Shown: positions 37,076-50,596, numbered from the stretch's first letter. The stretch is DNA of 64,000 nt from Magicicada septendecula (GCA_034769895.1 CM068372.1:384419910-384483909), one strand, 5' to 3'. A program made the numbers and translations. Notes: a model not told the origin generated them from the sequence alone.

Positions 37076-40027
37076 AAGTAAAATTCTGATGGCAACAAAA
37101 GTCAAATATTCTATCAAAAATTGGGGATATACATTTTTGGTAGGTATTTGGTAGGCCTACTTGCATTGCACAAGGAATGTGTTATTTTCAATAGGTTAGT
37201 GATAAAAAATGACTTACAAGTACATTGATTTTTATTACAAAATTTATTCAAAACAGTTTCAATTCTAAGGTATCAATAATTAATAAATATTAAGGATAAT
37301 GAACAAATTATTTCTTCAGAGAAGATACATAAAAACATTGCAAAAATAATACATATCAGACAAATATTATTACAACAAAAATACCACACAGACATTTGGG
37401 CTTTGTTACTTTATCAGTAACTATAAGATTACATTAATAAAGTACATAGAATATTTATTTACAAGAACATAATTACAAAAAGTGAAAACACCTTTGATGA
37501 AAAAAACCTTTTATTTATTACATCAAACATAACTAAACTCAGATGACAATATAAATGAACTAAATATAGGTTTTTCTGCGAGGGAGTGTAGGATTGATTA
37601 GGGGTTCAATTAGTTCAAATTATTAAAAAAAAAATAGCATAAACTATAAATAGAAAAACTAGACTGGTATGTTTACAACAAAATGAAAACTTCAAGTTAC
37701 ATTTAAGAGATATTCCGTGTCAAATCAACAAGTGCTACAACCTGACCCTCTTAGATTTATTTGAAATTAAGTATGCATGTAGTATTAATAAATAGTAACA
37801 CAAATCAATTTTTTCACATTTTTCTGACGAAAGGTTACTGAGTAATGGGTGCTCAAAAATGAAAAAAAAAATAAAATTTTTGACTTGCGCAACAATATTG
37901 ATTTGTTCACAACTTGTGTTCTAATTAAGCTAGAACAATGACATCGAGTTCATTTGAAAGCTCTTTTAAAGGGCTTTCATATGATGTAAAACATAATTAG
38001 TTGAAAATATATATTTTTTTATAAACACATCATTATTACATTTACTGAATTTTGAAAAACTGTACTTTTAAAATTCTCAAAAAAATATATGTGAAAGATA
38101 CTGTTTTCCTCTACATATTCTGAAAGTTTCAACTTGGGATGAGCATGGGATCACTGTCAAAAGTAATTTTATGTTTATCACGATTCTGTAAAACGTCATT
38201 CAGATCGGTGAATTATTATTATTTTTATTTTGCTACCCGTGACAATTTTTCAGAATCATAGTTGGATTTATTACTTCGCCTACAAAATTGTACTTTTCTT
38301 TCATACAAATAACTGTGTTTTAAAGCTTAGCACTAGCTAAATTAATAGCTCAAAATTAATAAATTGACCTAGATATCTAAAATATATATCTTAATACAGT
38401 GATCCAGGTTTTCCGTGTACAAGCAAAAAAATCTCATTTTAAAGACTATATACAAAATGGTTGGTTGGTGTGACTATCTCCCATCTGTTTAGTATTTTGT
38501 CATCGGATAATATTCAGTCAGCTGTTGTCAACTGTTGTTGAAAGTGACCTGTACATTTTCTTTTGGTGTGACATAGCCTATAAAGTGAAAAAAATGTGAT
38601 TAATTCTGAAATGTTGTGTTTTGAAATTAGCTTAAAGGTACTTTTGTACAATTCTCACAACAGTGTATAAGTTTATATGCCTACAACCAGTTAATATTGT
38701 AACAAGACATATGAGCCCAAATATTTCAGTAACCCAAAATATTAACACATGTCAATAATTGAGTGAAAGAGACAAACCAAGTGTTTCTTCTAAAAGGCCA
38801 AGCATGAAACTACATGAGCTACTCATCACCAAGGATAAACTCACAACAATAAGAGTTAATAAAACTAATGGTAACTAACAAGTGAAATAACATTATAAGA
38901 AAAAGAAGATGCACCGAACAATGATTGTACCACAGAAACCAACAACCCAATAGTTTTCGGTCAGTAAGGAACCAATGAAGACAAGGAAGAAACATACTAC
39001 GAGAAAGACACCTAACAACCATGGCATAAAATATAGATTCAACTCTAGAACATCTTACCCGTATATGCAATGACTGAACAACTTACAGATTGAAGAGATG
39101 GACAAGAACTGACTAACTGAGATGACCAATATACAACAGATAATATTATAAATGTATAGGACAAGATATGTTATAAAAGAATGAAAGTAACTATACTGTT
39201 AACTGAATAGAAGCTGTGAATAAAAGCATAGTAACATGTTATGCATAGCACCCATGTAACATAAAGAAGTATTAAAATTGTCTCATAATAATAACAAATA
39301 TTACTCAAATAGTCAAACAATCATGTAAGATAAGAAAAGGCAATAACTAAAGAGTTATTAGTTATCATTAATAAAACCAAACTTGAGAAAATAACGTTAA
39401 AAGAATGTAAATTTGTATCAACCTAACATACACATTGTTGGTACAAATTTCACCTAAATTCACATCTATCAGTAGGAAAAGCCTACCTAAACCAAAATGT
39501 TTTGTGCCTTAAACCAAGAAGAAATGATAAGCTTTCTACAGGTACCAATATAAGATACCCAAAATGGATTTTAAATAAGAATTTAAGTAAATAAAGTGAA
39601 CCAAAACCGACCAAAAGGGGATTCACTAAGTAAAACGTGAACAAAACCACTTTATAATACCAAATAGAAGTAAAAGGTTAATGTCTATACCACAAGTAAG
39701 GTGTAATGCCACTATTGTAATAGTATAAGAATATTATAAGAAAGGACATAATGTATTATAATCGTAATTAAGAACACCTGTCATGTGACACTAGGTGTAA
39801 GTAATGTTAGTCAATGATATACACTAAGGGACAGACCAGTGTACAATAAACACTAAACCAATTATAAAGAGACTACTATGATTAAACTATTGTAACTAAA
39901 TAATAGTAGAAAGAGATAAAAGAATACCAAATAAGAATGGAAATAAGTGTACACCTCATAGTGCAAAATAGAGGTCAGAGAGAGATAACTATATAAGAAT
40001 ACAGCAGTTCTATAAGGAGAAATTTAC
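37076..40027. other. Gene-free AT-rich DNA
   Basis: No recognisable coding region. 38690-40020 is A-rich and purine-biased like 34310-36000. Confidence 0.45.
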
Positions 40028-40089
40028 CTCCAAACTTATAAATTTTGCACACTCATCTGGCGATATAAGAGCTTCTACAACAATGGACT
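40028..40089 (-). other. Candidate exon B of an unidentified minus-strand gene
   Basis: A 62-bp open segment on the minus strand flanked by a good acceptor (tttctttgttacag) and donor (GAG|GTAAAT). It reads SIVVEALISPDECAKFISLE after completing a codon begun in a preceding exon. Its phase fits the candidate exon at 40864-40972. The protein is unknown. Chance occurrence is possible for such a short piece. Confidence 0.3.
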
Positions 40090-40863
40090 CTGTAACAAAG
40101 AAAGAATTTTAGCTAACAGAGAAAAATAATTATCATTGCCAGTATCAACAAAAGTGCAAATTACTAAATGAAATAATTGCAATTTTATGGGAAATAATGT
40201 TATTAAACTAATTATGTACTTTATTAAGAACTTTTGTTTTCCAGCAGCTTCCAAAACTCTTTATATAAAAAATAATATAAACAAACTTATTTAGAGCTTT
40301 TAACAATACTTATCTTAAAATTATCATATGATTATACTTTCCAAAGGAAGCCCCTGATTTGAAAGCATTGACACCCTGATACTACTAATTAAAAATGATT
40401 CCAATTACTATGTTACTAAATTTTCTCATTTAAAATGTAAATGGGACTGTTAATAACTTTATATTGTTGTCATTAACAAGACAAAACAATCATTAATGGC
40501 TATTTTATCACAAACTTCAAAATCTCCTATAAAGCTTGCTCAATGAAATAGGACATTCCTGATGCAGAAAATTAACTTTGCCATAACACAAATTAAATAG
40601 GCTAACACCCAAACAAAAAAATGCTTTGAAAACAAAACATTAATGAAATATGGTATGAATTAATTGTGCTACATTCAAAGCTGATTTTCTTAATTGATTT
40701 AAAGTACCTATACAAGTCTAGTTTGTCAAGTAAAGATAATTTAGGTAAACCTAACACTACATATGAAACAAACATTAAATCAAATATGCTAATGTTACAA
40801 AATTCACAAACAGAAAAAAAAATTTTAAATTATCTATAGGCTTAATTGCTTTGATTATATTAC
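40090..40863. other. AT-rich DNA between candidate exons
   Basis: No coding sequence seen; it would be an intron if the two flanking candidate exons are real. Confidence 0.3.
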
Positions 40864-40972
40864 CTTCTCCACTTCATATGTTTTCCACATCAATATCATC
40901 TGATGTCGATACTACTGATGGTGCAATAATAGTCATTTTTTCCCAGTCAATTCTGGAAAGTTCAGGAGAAAC
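40864..40972 (-). other. Candidate exon A of an unidentified minus-strand gene
   Basis: A 109-bp segment on the minus strand with acceptor tgatctttcag and donor GAGAAG|GTAATA. It reads VSPELSRIDWEKMTIIAPSV then STSDDIDVENI, a TGA, and SGE, ending one base into a codon that the exon at 40028-40089 completes. The in-frame TGA argues for a stop, a pseudogene or a false exon. No family recognised. Confidence 0.3.
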
Positions 40973-42762
40973 CTGAAAGATCATTACAAAACTCATACAT
41001 AATTTTTCACTAAGTTAATTAATAATTATTAAGAATATTAAGCTAATAATTAAGAGAATAATTTATTTTCTTAACCTAGCACAATATTTGTAGGTTAGCA
41101 CTATGAATTTACAAAAAGTTAATGGATTTTGTGTAAATTTCTAAAAAAAATTAAATTTACAGCATAATCTAGTAGTTTATAGTAATCTATTTTAATTTAA
41201 ATGAACTCAAGTCACTATTGCTTGGTTACATCCCTGCACTGATGATTCCTGAAAAATATTTCTAATATAATCATACAAACTCGAAAAACAAAAACTGTTC
41301 AAATGATTAACATTGAATAATATAATCCTGATTATAACGGTATACTAGCAAATACATTACGGATAATTCATCCATACTCTGTATCATTTAAATCTACTAT
41401 TAAGTATAACACACCCCATAAAATATTTTAGAATATTAAGATACTAATTTTTTAAAATGTCATGTGATATTAGTTGAGTATCATTTAGGAGATTAAACAA
41501 TATAAATACAATTCTACACATTAAGTTACAGATTATAAATACAGATAATAAGAAATTAAATAAAAATAACACTATAGGCCTACATCAATTATCGGGTTTA
41601 AGAACCTGCTGCTGTAAGCAGTGATAATTTTAGTTTAGTGAGCTTTAATCAGACTTGCATGCAATAATAAATTTTACATAAGATAAAAGAACGATGCTTT
41701 CTTTAGTCACCAACAAAACCTTTTCTGTCTGCAAGTTAATATTATAAAATTTTAAAACAGCACAATATCGAGAAAAAAAAAATTTAATCGAGATTAAAAT
41801 GCATGTTTAAGTCAAAAATTAAAGAAGTCACAGGTCAAATTCTCTTTTCAATTTTTCTTTTACCTGACAAATGTTAGCCCTTAATTTTTAAAGCAGAGCT
41901 GTGTTAAAACAAAATTTTTATGACAAATATATTACAATTTAATGGACTCAATGGTATGAAAGTAACTATGTGTACAAACAATTACAACAGTTTGCTTCAG
42001 TGAGGATATAGTACACATAGGCCTATATTATAAATTTTGTTATATTAGGTCTTAAAATTAACCTTAACTTTCTACCGTTAAGTCATATCTTATCAAGTAA
42101 TTACGTTTCTCTGAAAAATGCTGAATTTGAAAGTATATTTAGAGTAATATAGCTGGACTGAAGAATTAAATAAAATATGTAACTAGTTAAATACGAGCAG
42201 AGTTCAAATTAAATATATTATGATAAGGCCTATCATCTTGTGTTAGGTAGGACGACATTTTACGAATAAAATGACTTACAAATTGGATACATTACACAAA
42301 TATAGGTAGGCTAGAGTAGTAATTGTCAGACTTACAGGAGTATCTTTAATAAAGAAAAATTATTTAATTAAATTGCAGTCAGTGCCTTACAGGGACTTTT
42401 TTTTTAAAAATGAGTTAATATTGCGCTGATGTATTTTTATTATATTCTTCTATGTTATATAAACACGAGAAAAATAATTTTAAACGGCGGTCGAACCTAT
42501 TTACGGAGACAAAAAATTAAATTTTTACTCCCATAAGAACGCATGGTGTTAGCCTAGGTATATTGTATTAATTAAATTAGAATGCTAATTTGCTCCATTA
42601 TTAAATTTTGGACAGAACACAGTGATATTATGTATAGTTGGGTCTATAACAGGTAGGCCTAGTGTTACAGACCCAAAGTAATCGAGACATTCATACATAA
42701 CCTAACACAGCTAATTTCCTACAAACAACGGACAACATACACTAAATAAATGATCATCTTAC
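40973..42762. other. Gene-free AT-rich DNA
   Basis: No domain or structured repeat seen. Confidence 0.45.
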
Positions 42763-42793
42763 CTTTCATTATTATTCCTAGCGCCTCCAACAT
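42763..42793 (-). other. Possible first coding exon (MLEALGIIMK)
   Basis: ATG at 42793 on the minus strand opens ten codons up to a consensus donor (GAAAG|GTAAGA). It lies directly downstream of the 204-bp tandem duplication, which could be a promoter region. Its phase does not match exon A at 40972, so either an exon between them was missed or the link is wrong. Confidence 0.2.
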
Positions 42794-42795
42794 AT

Positions 42796-43190
42796 TTTTA
42801 CTTCGACTTGCAATCGCAAACACTTCATACCAATAACAAAATTCTGTCCCACACACCTTAACAAACGAAAACAAATTACCGCACAGCGCCGACTAAACTA
42901 CTAGCCGGTCAACAACTAAACTAATGGCCGGTCGCAATATTTCGTTATACCAACTAAACAGAATAAAAACACACATACATCTTTACTATAGTAACATCTT
43001 TTTACTTCGACTTGCAATCGCAAACTACAATACGAACAACAAAATTCTGTCCCACACACCTTAACAAACGAAAACAAATTACCTCACAGCGCCAACTAAA
43101 CTAATAGCCGGTCAACAACTAAACTAATGGCCGGTCGCAATATTTCGTTATACCTACTAAACAGAATAAAAACACACTTCCCTCTGTAGT
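42796..43190. repeat. 204-bp tandem duplication, two copies
   Basis: Two adjacent copies, offset 204 bp (cttcgacttgcaatcgcaaa at 42801 and 43005), share more than nine tenths of bases by eye. Each contains paired ccggtc motifs in actaatggccggtcgcaat. The segment is richer in GC than its surroundings. No protein is encoded. Confidence 0.85.
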
Positions 43191-43505
43191 GTCTGTCTTT
43201 TTTACACATGTTAAAAAATTTATAGAATAATTATTACGAATGCCAATATGGCCGACTAACTACCCATATTTCATTATATACATTTGTATATATCGAACAG
43301 GTTGTCTGGCTTCAGCGTACAGCAAAAATACGATGTATAAAAATTTGTATAAGTTTTTCGTACGCTGACACACCATAACTTGGGCAAAATAACTTCATCA
43401 CCTAAAAATGTACTTATACAAGTTCGTCAAATTTGTTTTAGATACCCTGGGTAAAAATTGGGGTGTGATGAAGAAATTATGCGGCGCTAAGTCTATATAT
43501 ATATA
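43191..43505. other. Gene-free spacer
   Basis: AT-rich; contains local inverted pieces (acttgtataag-like text near 43350 and 43415) but no clear element. Confidence 0.4.
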
Positions 43506-43511
43506 TTGCAA

Positions 43512-44622
43512 TGTGACAGGCTGTCACACTATATGTAAATGTGGAGCATAATTGTTATCACCTGTTATGGGTGTCCAGGACGATAGAAGAATGTTTGGAA
43601 GTAAAATAATATTATTAAAAATTAAAATTAATAGGATAAATTAGTAATAAGACAATGTAAAGACTATGAAGATATAGTTTAATATGGGAGTGAAGTGTTG
43701 TGTAGTGTGGGTAGCAAATAGAAGGTTATGGAAGTTTTTTTTCATATGTAATAAAGCATTGTTCTAGAAAATTCAAGAATAAGGAAGTCAGTCAACACGT
43801 GGCCAGACCAGAATATCATAAAATATATAGAAAATACGCCTACGCGCATATTGGCGGTGACGTCATTCTACAGCGCTGCTGCATGCATTGTGCAAGATTG
43901 TATAAGCAGTAGTCAGTCTTCATCTAACTCTCTTAGAACTCTCTTAGAGCGAGTCTTCATACAGCACTCAGCGAAAGCAGTCGCGGTGGTCATCGTCCAG
44001 TCAACATCAATACCAGGCAGTCCTTGGGGCCCGTGGAGTCGAGATAGCAGCGAGAGTCGGGAGGGAACAAATACGGAGTACGAGATAGTCGGCTACCGTT
44101 CCTGAGCTTCGTTTTGCTGATCGTGGCGGCTGGAAACGGACACCTAGAGCAAGGCAGTTCCTGGAGGCGATTGCTGGAGCGTGGAACCAGGACGACGGAT
44201 CGCTGGAGGCCGGATCGAGATCGTCGACCGGGAGGACAACGAAGACAACAGAACAGGGAAGCCAAATTTAAATAAATTTGTTGTCAAAGTATAAAGCTTA
44301 AATCGAAAAAGAAAGAACTTTTGAACCTATAAAAAAATTTATTTCATTGTGTAACGTAAAAAGAACATTTATTTTAAATATATTTTTGTTTAAAGAAGAC
44401 TTTGAACAGTTAAAATCTACAGCACTATTTAAATAAAGAGAACATTTATTTAAAATATATTATCAAAGAAGATTTTGAACATTGAAAATTCAATAATTGT
44501 TTAAAATGACGAAAGAACATTTTGATATAATTGTGTGTAAAAGAAAAGGACAATAAATGTATGTATTTTCACTAATTGAACACTCTTTTCTGCAAGTCTG
44601 CTCTGGGCTATAACCTGTTACC
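43512..44622. mobile_element. Probable solo LTR with 6-bp target duplication
   Basis: The 1,111-bp segment begins TGTGACAGG and ends CCTGTTACC, a near-perfect short inverted repeat. It is flanked on both sides by TTGCAA (43506-43511 and 44623-44628). Inside are an AT-rich promoter-like part, a TCAGTC initiator-like site at about 43913, a GC-rich 43850-44260 part and an A-rich end. This is what one expects of a solo LTR left by LTR-LTR recombination. It ends in CC rather than CA, so a non-autonomous DNA element remains possible. ORFs of 84 and 91 aa here have no known domain. Confidence 0.6.
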
Positions 44623-44628
44623 TTGCAA

Positions 44629-45602
44629 TATATATATTGCAACGTATTGCAACGTTACAAGTATTGTAAAAAATTACACAAATACAATATTATATACTCG
44701 ACGCAGCTATGAAGTGTATCACACCGGCGAGGTCGCAGGATTTTTTTTATTCTCGTTGCAAGTATATGTAGTTGCACAGTAATAAAATAATTTTTAAAAA
44801 GGAGTGAGATGTTGATGACATGAAGTAATTAATTAAAACCGTTTCAAAACAATCATTCTATGATTTATTAATATTAATCAAAAATATGCAAATATTAAAA
44901 TTTCGAATTATAAAAAAAATATTCTCTTTTATAAATTTGCAATAAATACAATATAACCTTCTATGCTGTTCATGACATATAAAAATAAACAACCATATAA
45001 TCTTACTAGCTAAACAGACATGTTAAACAAATTATCTAAACACTTTTTATTTCATTGTGTCTGACTTTGACTCCAATTTTAAATAATAATAGCCACTCAT
45101 TTACAATCAAAAATAATATTAAATCTCAAGAATAAAACTAATTGTTGCTATAAACAAAAATAAAAATTGTAACATTTACTTCCAACCTATTATTTGTCCT
45201 ACTGACACATCAAAATTTTAACATACAACAGGAGATTGGTATTTTTAAATTTTCTTGTCAAATTTAATTATTTTATTTAACTACCATTTAAATTTATGTA
45301 CAGTGATTGTATTTAAAACTTTAAGTCCTTACTGTTCATATATAAGATTTTTTTAAAGAGTTCTTTTCACAAACAAACAAAATAATTGTTTATTCATCAC
45401 CTGCGTACTACCGACGTTACCGTTGCGTGTGTGTGTGTCCTGAATCCTGACAGTTTGATGATGATGATTATGCTGATGCTGTGTTCTCTGTCTCTACAGT
45501 TTGTTGTTTGTGATGGTCCAGAGTTTCTCCATAAGTCTTGGTGTGTGCCGTAAAGATGTTCGATCGGTCGGCATACCAGCAGCGTGACGTTGTGTGAAGA
45601 TA
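44629..45602. other. Gene-free AT-rich spacer
   Basis: AT-rich to about 45390, then a more balanced stretch with a short GT run near 45428 and a gatgatgat run near 45457. Ends at the ATA target site of the Academ element. Confidence 0.5.
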
Positions 45603-45895
45603 TAGTCCGGTCAAAGTAGACATTTCAATCTTACAATAATTCGCAAAAAGCTGAAAATTGGTACAGATCTTGGGAACACTATTACAAATAAAATGTCAAA
45701 AATCCCCATCCATCCCAAGTCTGCTAAAAAAGTTATTGAAGGTCAAATGTCAAAAATATTGGTTTTTTGCATTTTTCTGGTAAACGGTAAGTTTTATCAT
45801 AAAAATAGGTCACACAAAAGTTGTAGATCATAAAATTATCTACAAAACGTGTTCTTATACTTTTTTCCTAAGAATCACCATTCCTGAGAAATCGC
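45603..45895. repeat. Left terminal inverted repeat of the Academ element
   Basis: About 290 bp matching the reverse complement of 50930-51223, with scattered mismatches and a small indel near the outer end. Shared blocks include gctgaaaattggtacagatc, ttttgcatttttctggtaaa and tcctaagaatcaccattcct. Confidence 0.85.
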
Positions 45896-46139
45896 GATTC
45901 TAAAAGTTGAATTCTACATAATATGCACACATTTCCGCACCACCTGTGAGGTAGTGTACTTGGCGCATTTTTTTAACGTGGTGTCCCCGGTAGGCATACT
46001 CCACGATCTACTGTGAATGAGTTTTGTTAAAAAATATTCTATTAACTAAAAAATGGTACTATTGGGAATGATTTAAGTGGCTCGAATTATTGTTGATTTC
46101 GGGAAAATGTTAGTCTGACTGGTAATCTTCAAATGCTAC

Positions 46140-46654
46140 TTCAACAGTAATGTCTTCTTCGCTTTCTTCTTCTTCTTATTCTTCTTCTTCTTCTTCTTGT
46201 TCTTCTTGCTGGATATCTGAAAATTGTTCTGAAAAAGATACATCAGTTGTCTCCTCATTGATATCATAAAAATCTTCATCTGTTGCATTTGATTCAACAT
46301 TGGAGCAAGACTGGCCTTGACAATTGGTACATACTGGTGAACAAAATAATCCGACTTTTTTACAGCCACATTTTGCACTACAACCTTTTTTGCAATTGCA
46401 AAAAATAGTGTTAAGAAGTCTTTCCGGAGCAGGTGGGAGTAAAGTTTGAATTGGCTCCAAAGTATTATCTATTAATTTCCAACCCCAGTCTTCTGGGTCC
46501 AGTTAATTGCCTAGCCACACTTGAGCTTGATAGTATACTCGATATAAATGTTGATGAGCAGAAGCAGATGTTGGAGGAAGACAAGATAGTTGTACTCTTT
46601 CATTGTTCCGTGTATTTTTTACAAAACCTAAATATCTATACTTGTCTAAACAAT
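46140..46654 (-). pseudogene. Academ protein C-terminal part (conserved block and Cys-rich tail)
   Basis: Continuation of the nuclease ORF after a frameshift near 46655. The minus strand reads KYRYLGFVKNTRNNERVQLS and PPTSASAHQHLYRVYYQAQV, then MEPIQTLLPPAPERLL and CNCKKGCSAKCGCKKVGLFC followed by SPVCTNCQGQSC. The Cys spacing resembles a CXC-type metal-binding tail, with about ten Cys residues. A poly-Glu stretch from a CTT-type microsatellite ends it. Confidence 0.75.
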
Positions 46655-47514
46655 CAATTTTTTTTGGGTGCTCCATATAGAGCAAGAAGAAAGCGAATCC
46701 CGTTTGTGATGATGTCTTGTGGAGAAGAGTCAATCTTTTTAAATACTTTAGCGCAATCAATTAAATCATGTTTTTCAAACAATTTAAATACTGTTGTTTT
46801 ACCCCTTTTGAAAAATGCTGATGTAGTATCGCAGCCAGTTATTGGATGTAAAAATAAGATATGATTTTGACATTTTGGATAAGCAGATAAACTTTTCGAT
46901 GAATATATTTCTGTTGGTTGTTGAGCTTTCTCGGGTTTCAAAAAGTAAATAATCTTATTAATTGGAGTTCGTGCAGTCAGTAGTACTAATAAATCAACAT
47001 CTTCGCCAACAACGATAGTTGTATTTGCTGTATTGGATTGTTCTATCGCTGTTTCAATTATGAGGACATCAGCGTCATTATCAGCTTGTTTCACTAAAAT
47101 ATTCGCAGTTGTAAATTTTCCACATAACATTAAAATGAAGCGAGACTTGTTATGAGTATTTGCAAGGAATTGTTGTTGGTTTGTTGAAACTGTCATAAAT
47201 TGATCAAAAAGGACATCAGAAGATGAAGATGTTTTTGTAGTTCGACGACGTTGTTCTGCAGCTTTAATGTTTTTTTTATAATCAGTATAACCATCAAATA
47301 CTATAGTCACTCTATGACCAAAATGTCTATGTACATACTGAACGTATTTATCAAAAATAACGTTGAATGTTTCTTCTCGATCCCACACAACGCGGTGTAA
47401 TAGATATCCTCCATCGATGATGTAAGTAGCATTTGTGTTGTCAATTTCAATGTTCACTGATTGAAAGCAATCGTAAATAGCTAAATTTCTGTGTTTTACG
47501 CATTCCAATTGCAT
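46654..47514 (-). pseudogene. Academ XPG/PIN-type nuclease domain
   Basis: Shows the acidic motifs of the FEN1/XPG-PIN fold in order: TYIIDGGYLLHRVVW near residue 30-45, RVTIVFDGYTDYK, KQADNDADVLIIETA, TTIVVGEDVDLLVLLTA and HPITGCDTTSAFF. Each carries the Asp residues expected to bind metal. In Academ elements such a nuclease is joined to the transposase; its role in transposition is not well understood. Here it begins in a different frame from the transposase ORF that overlaps it (47447-48691), so a frameshift near 47510 separates the two. The domain itself looks intact. Confidence 0.8.
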
Positions 47515-50500
47515 CGAAGAGTGATAATGGGTAGGGGGCTAATTCATATTCGAAGAATTTTTTAATTTCATCCTCAAATGTCTTAGTTATACTTTGAAAT
47601 AATAATACAGGGTCTATAGGTACCTTCTCATCACTAACGTTTATGGTGCTGCTCATAGTTAAAAGAGGAAGTACTTTATCAGCGCGTTTTAATTTGATAT
47701 TATTGAATGTTTCTCCTGTCATTTTAGACATAGAAGCAATCCCAACTTCACGAGCTTTATGACAGTTAATTTTATTATCACCGACGACTCCACTGGCAAT
47801 TGATATGATTTCTTTAACCTCAGGGAAAGGATCATGTGATGAAAACCACTCAAGAAGTTTTTTAATGTCTTTAGCATCTTTTTTTACTCGTGAATCACTT
47901 GCATCTACATGCTGATCTGTTGTATCCATTCTAACATCAGCGAGATCTTCCAATCCTTCACATACAGTATTCATTGCATGCATGCCATAAACCCATTTAT
48001 TTATGACACTCTCTTTCGTACTTCTTCCTCGAGAAATACCTCCATCTGTCTTCATTGATTGCTCGATCACCATATCCGTTGAAGTTCCACAATTTAGTTT
48101 ATCAGAACGTCTAACAGTGAAAAATCCTTCTATAAACCTTTGGTAAACACTAGGATTAATTAAGTTCTCTAATTGTAGCATATCTTGCAGATATAAGTGC
48201 GCAGACTTAGCATAAGGTCCTGATGCGTGGAAATAAGGAAGCATTTCTTTAATGCTGTTCAAATGAGCTTGCCAATCTCCCATACGTTCAGCTCTTATAA
48301 ACTCCTTTGCAATCGACACCATATAAAAATATTGTATCCATAGTTTTGCTGTAGGTCCTCGTTCTTCATATTCTTTTAGTTTTTGATTGCACTGATAAAG
48401 TAATTCTTCATATATTTCATCACCATTTTCAATGTCATTATATGAAATAGTGTTATTTATTACATTCTCAATAGTAATATTAAGATTTGCAACCATCTCG
48501 TCATCAATAACAAGGTCTTTTGATATTATTATTGCTAAAGTGAGCTGAAGTAATGTATGAGCTCTAACAGCTCTCGCGTAAGCATGGCCATTGAGCATTT
48601 TTTCTAATGACTTAGGTGCATAAATTAACGAAAGCACCTCTTGTATGCCACTTCCTTGCATAATATAACCGATTGATCCAAAAAATGACATAAGTAAATG
48701 AAATCCTCCAAGTCTTATTATGATCTTCGATAATTCAGATCCTTAAGGTGCTGCAGATACGATTTCTCGAGCTTTCGCATACAGAGATTGATCAAAAGTA
48801 ATAATGCATACTTCGTGGCCATAACGTTTTGCATTTTCTAAAGCACAAAGTAAAGTTGTGTATATAGTACTGTAGTTACTTGCTGGTTGATGAATAAATG
48901 GTAAGAATGAAATTTTGGATTTAGAAAAATTCATAATATTACTTGTTAAACGTTCAATATAACCATTCAAACCGGGTAACGATAAATTTTTCCATTTACC
49001 ATAGAACCATAACACACGACTTTTTTGAGTAAAGATACTGGTACTTCACTTTCATAAGCAAAATTTGCACATTTATTTTACCATAACCTACTACACCATC
49101 ATTTTGATAGATTAGTATTGGCACATGAGCTTTTGCCGCGAAATCTTTTGCTGAAGGGACTTCATTTATTCGTGGTATAAGGCTCTTCTAGTATAACTGA
49201 ACATTTCGGGGTAACAATTTGAATGATACCCATTATGTGAAGCGTGTTATTACCGTCTAAAGTATTTACATTTATGTCAGCTTTGTCTGCAACATATTGA
49301 ATAAATGTGCCAGTTTCTGGTGGTAAGATACGAGGTGGACGGTGAAGAACTGCTGCTGCCTCATACATCACAGTATCACTGTAGGATGCGCACAAACCAA
49401 AAGACGAAAAGATTTGTATAAGACGATTTGAACCAAATCGTCGATGAAAAAAAACTGAGAGACCCAATTGCAATTTTGATTTGAAAGACCTAGGCCTAAC
49501 AGCAGTCATAATACTGTGGCTGATATTTGTACATACTAATTTTAAATGTTCTAATTTAAATCGTTTATTTTTAAGAATTACTTGCTCCAAAAAATAAGTT
49601 AATGACTCTGGAATATCGCTGTTAATATCTTCAAACATTCGACTAGGCGGGGGGTAATTGGTATTATCAAATACTGAAGATTGAATGTCCTCTCGAATGA
49701 TTGCTGCCGCAGCTTTCAGGATTCGAAATCGTTCTTCTTTTTCATTTTAACTTTTTTTCTCATACCAAGCTTGGTTAAGAATATCGTGATGATTGTCAAT
49801 GAAACAGATTAAAGTTAATTTTCCCGGTTTGTCAGTGATAATAATTTTATTACCATACTTCAACTTCAATCGTATCTTAATTGTTCTGTTATCTAAAGCT
49901 GGATTTTTGCAAATATTTTTTAATTCTTCTAATGAAAACTGACAATCATCACTATTTTCAATGTATGTAAATATTTCTTCCATCGCAACATTCGTAGATT
50001 CATCTTGAGGACGACCGATTTTACCCCCAGTGGTGGGTCTAAAGAAGGAATTATAACAATTATTATGCTACTTACCCTCAGCAGCAACTAAATCATATTC
50101 ATACTCAATGCGTGCAGTAACATTTTTTTGCTACGTCATCAGAACGAGTCCGAGCTACCTTCAAAATAGATACTTTAAATGCAAGTGTAGCAACTTTATA
50201 AATTTTACGCCGAACATTCTGCGCTTTCTTCTTTTCAGCCTCTTCATTCGCTTCATCGCCGCAAAATAAGCAATATTTTTTAAAACAAAAATCGGATTCA
50301 CTTGCGCGGGCTCTAGTACGAGGTGGACTAATTTGAGATGTACTGGCTTGCTCCATCTCGTGCTGTCTTTTAACTGCAGCAATACTACTCTTCCGAGTGT
50401 ACATTTTACGGCACTGCACATGAATTGTCACAGATTTCTGGTCTTTCAGGTATTCAAAGAACCCATCATTTCTTTCAACACTTGAATCAATCAAAGTCTT

Positions 50501-50596
50501 CATTCCACGATCAACAATAACAGTTTCACTTTCAGTCAAAGGTTTACTACAAATAAAGCAAAATTGCGACATTTTATAAAAATTATTAAACGGCAC
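47447..50596 (-). pseudogene. Academ transposase: zinc finger plus catalytic region, multiply broken
   Basis: Starts at 50596 (or the inner Met, MSQFCFICSKPL) with Cys pairs FCFICSKPL, VHVQCRKMYTRKSS and KKYCLFCGDEA. A frameshift in an A-run near 50130 and a TAG in place of Tyr near 50072 interrupt KYHNNCYNSF, the end of the Cys-rich N-terminus. Further pieces are 49983-49747, 49638-49162 (KFKLQLGLSVFFHRRFGSN-like), 49015-48743 (CIITFDQSLYAKAREI, a likely catalytic Asp) and 48691-47447 (SFFGSIGYIMQGSGIQEVL, CGTSTDMVIEQSMKTDGG). All pieces are collinear and on one strand. By inference they derive from one protein of roughly 1,100-1,300 residues. Confidence 0.75.

Noticed and set aside
42796-43190. 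CRISPR or satellite array
   Set aside because: Only two long adjacent copies and no short repeat-spacer structure. It is a simple tandem duplication, and the sequence is eukaryotic.
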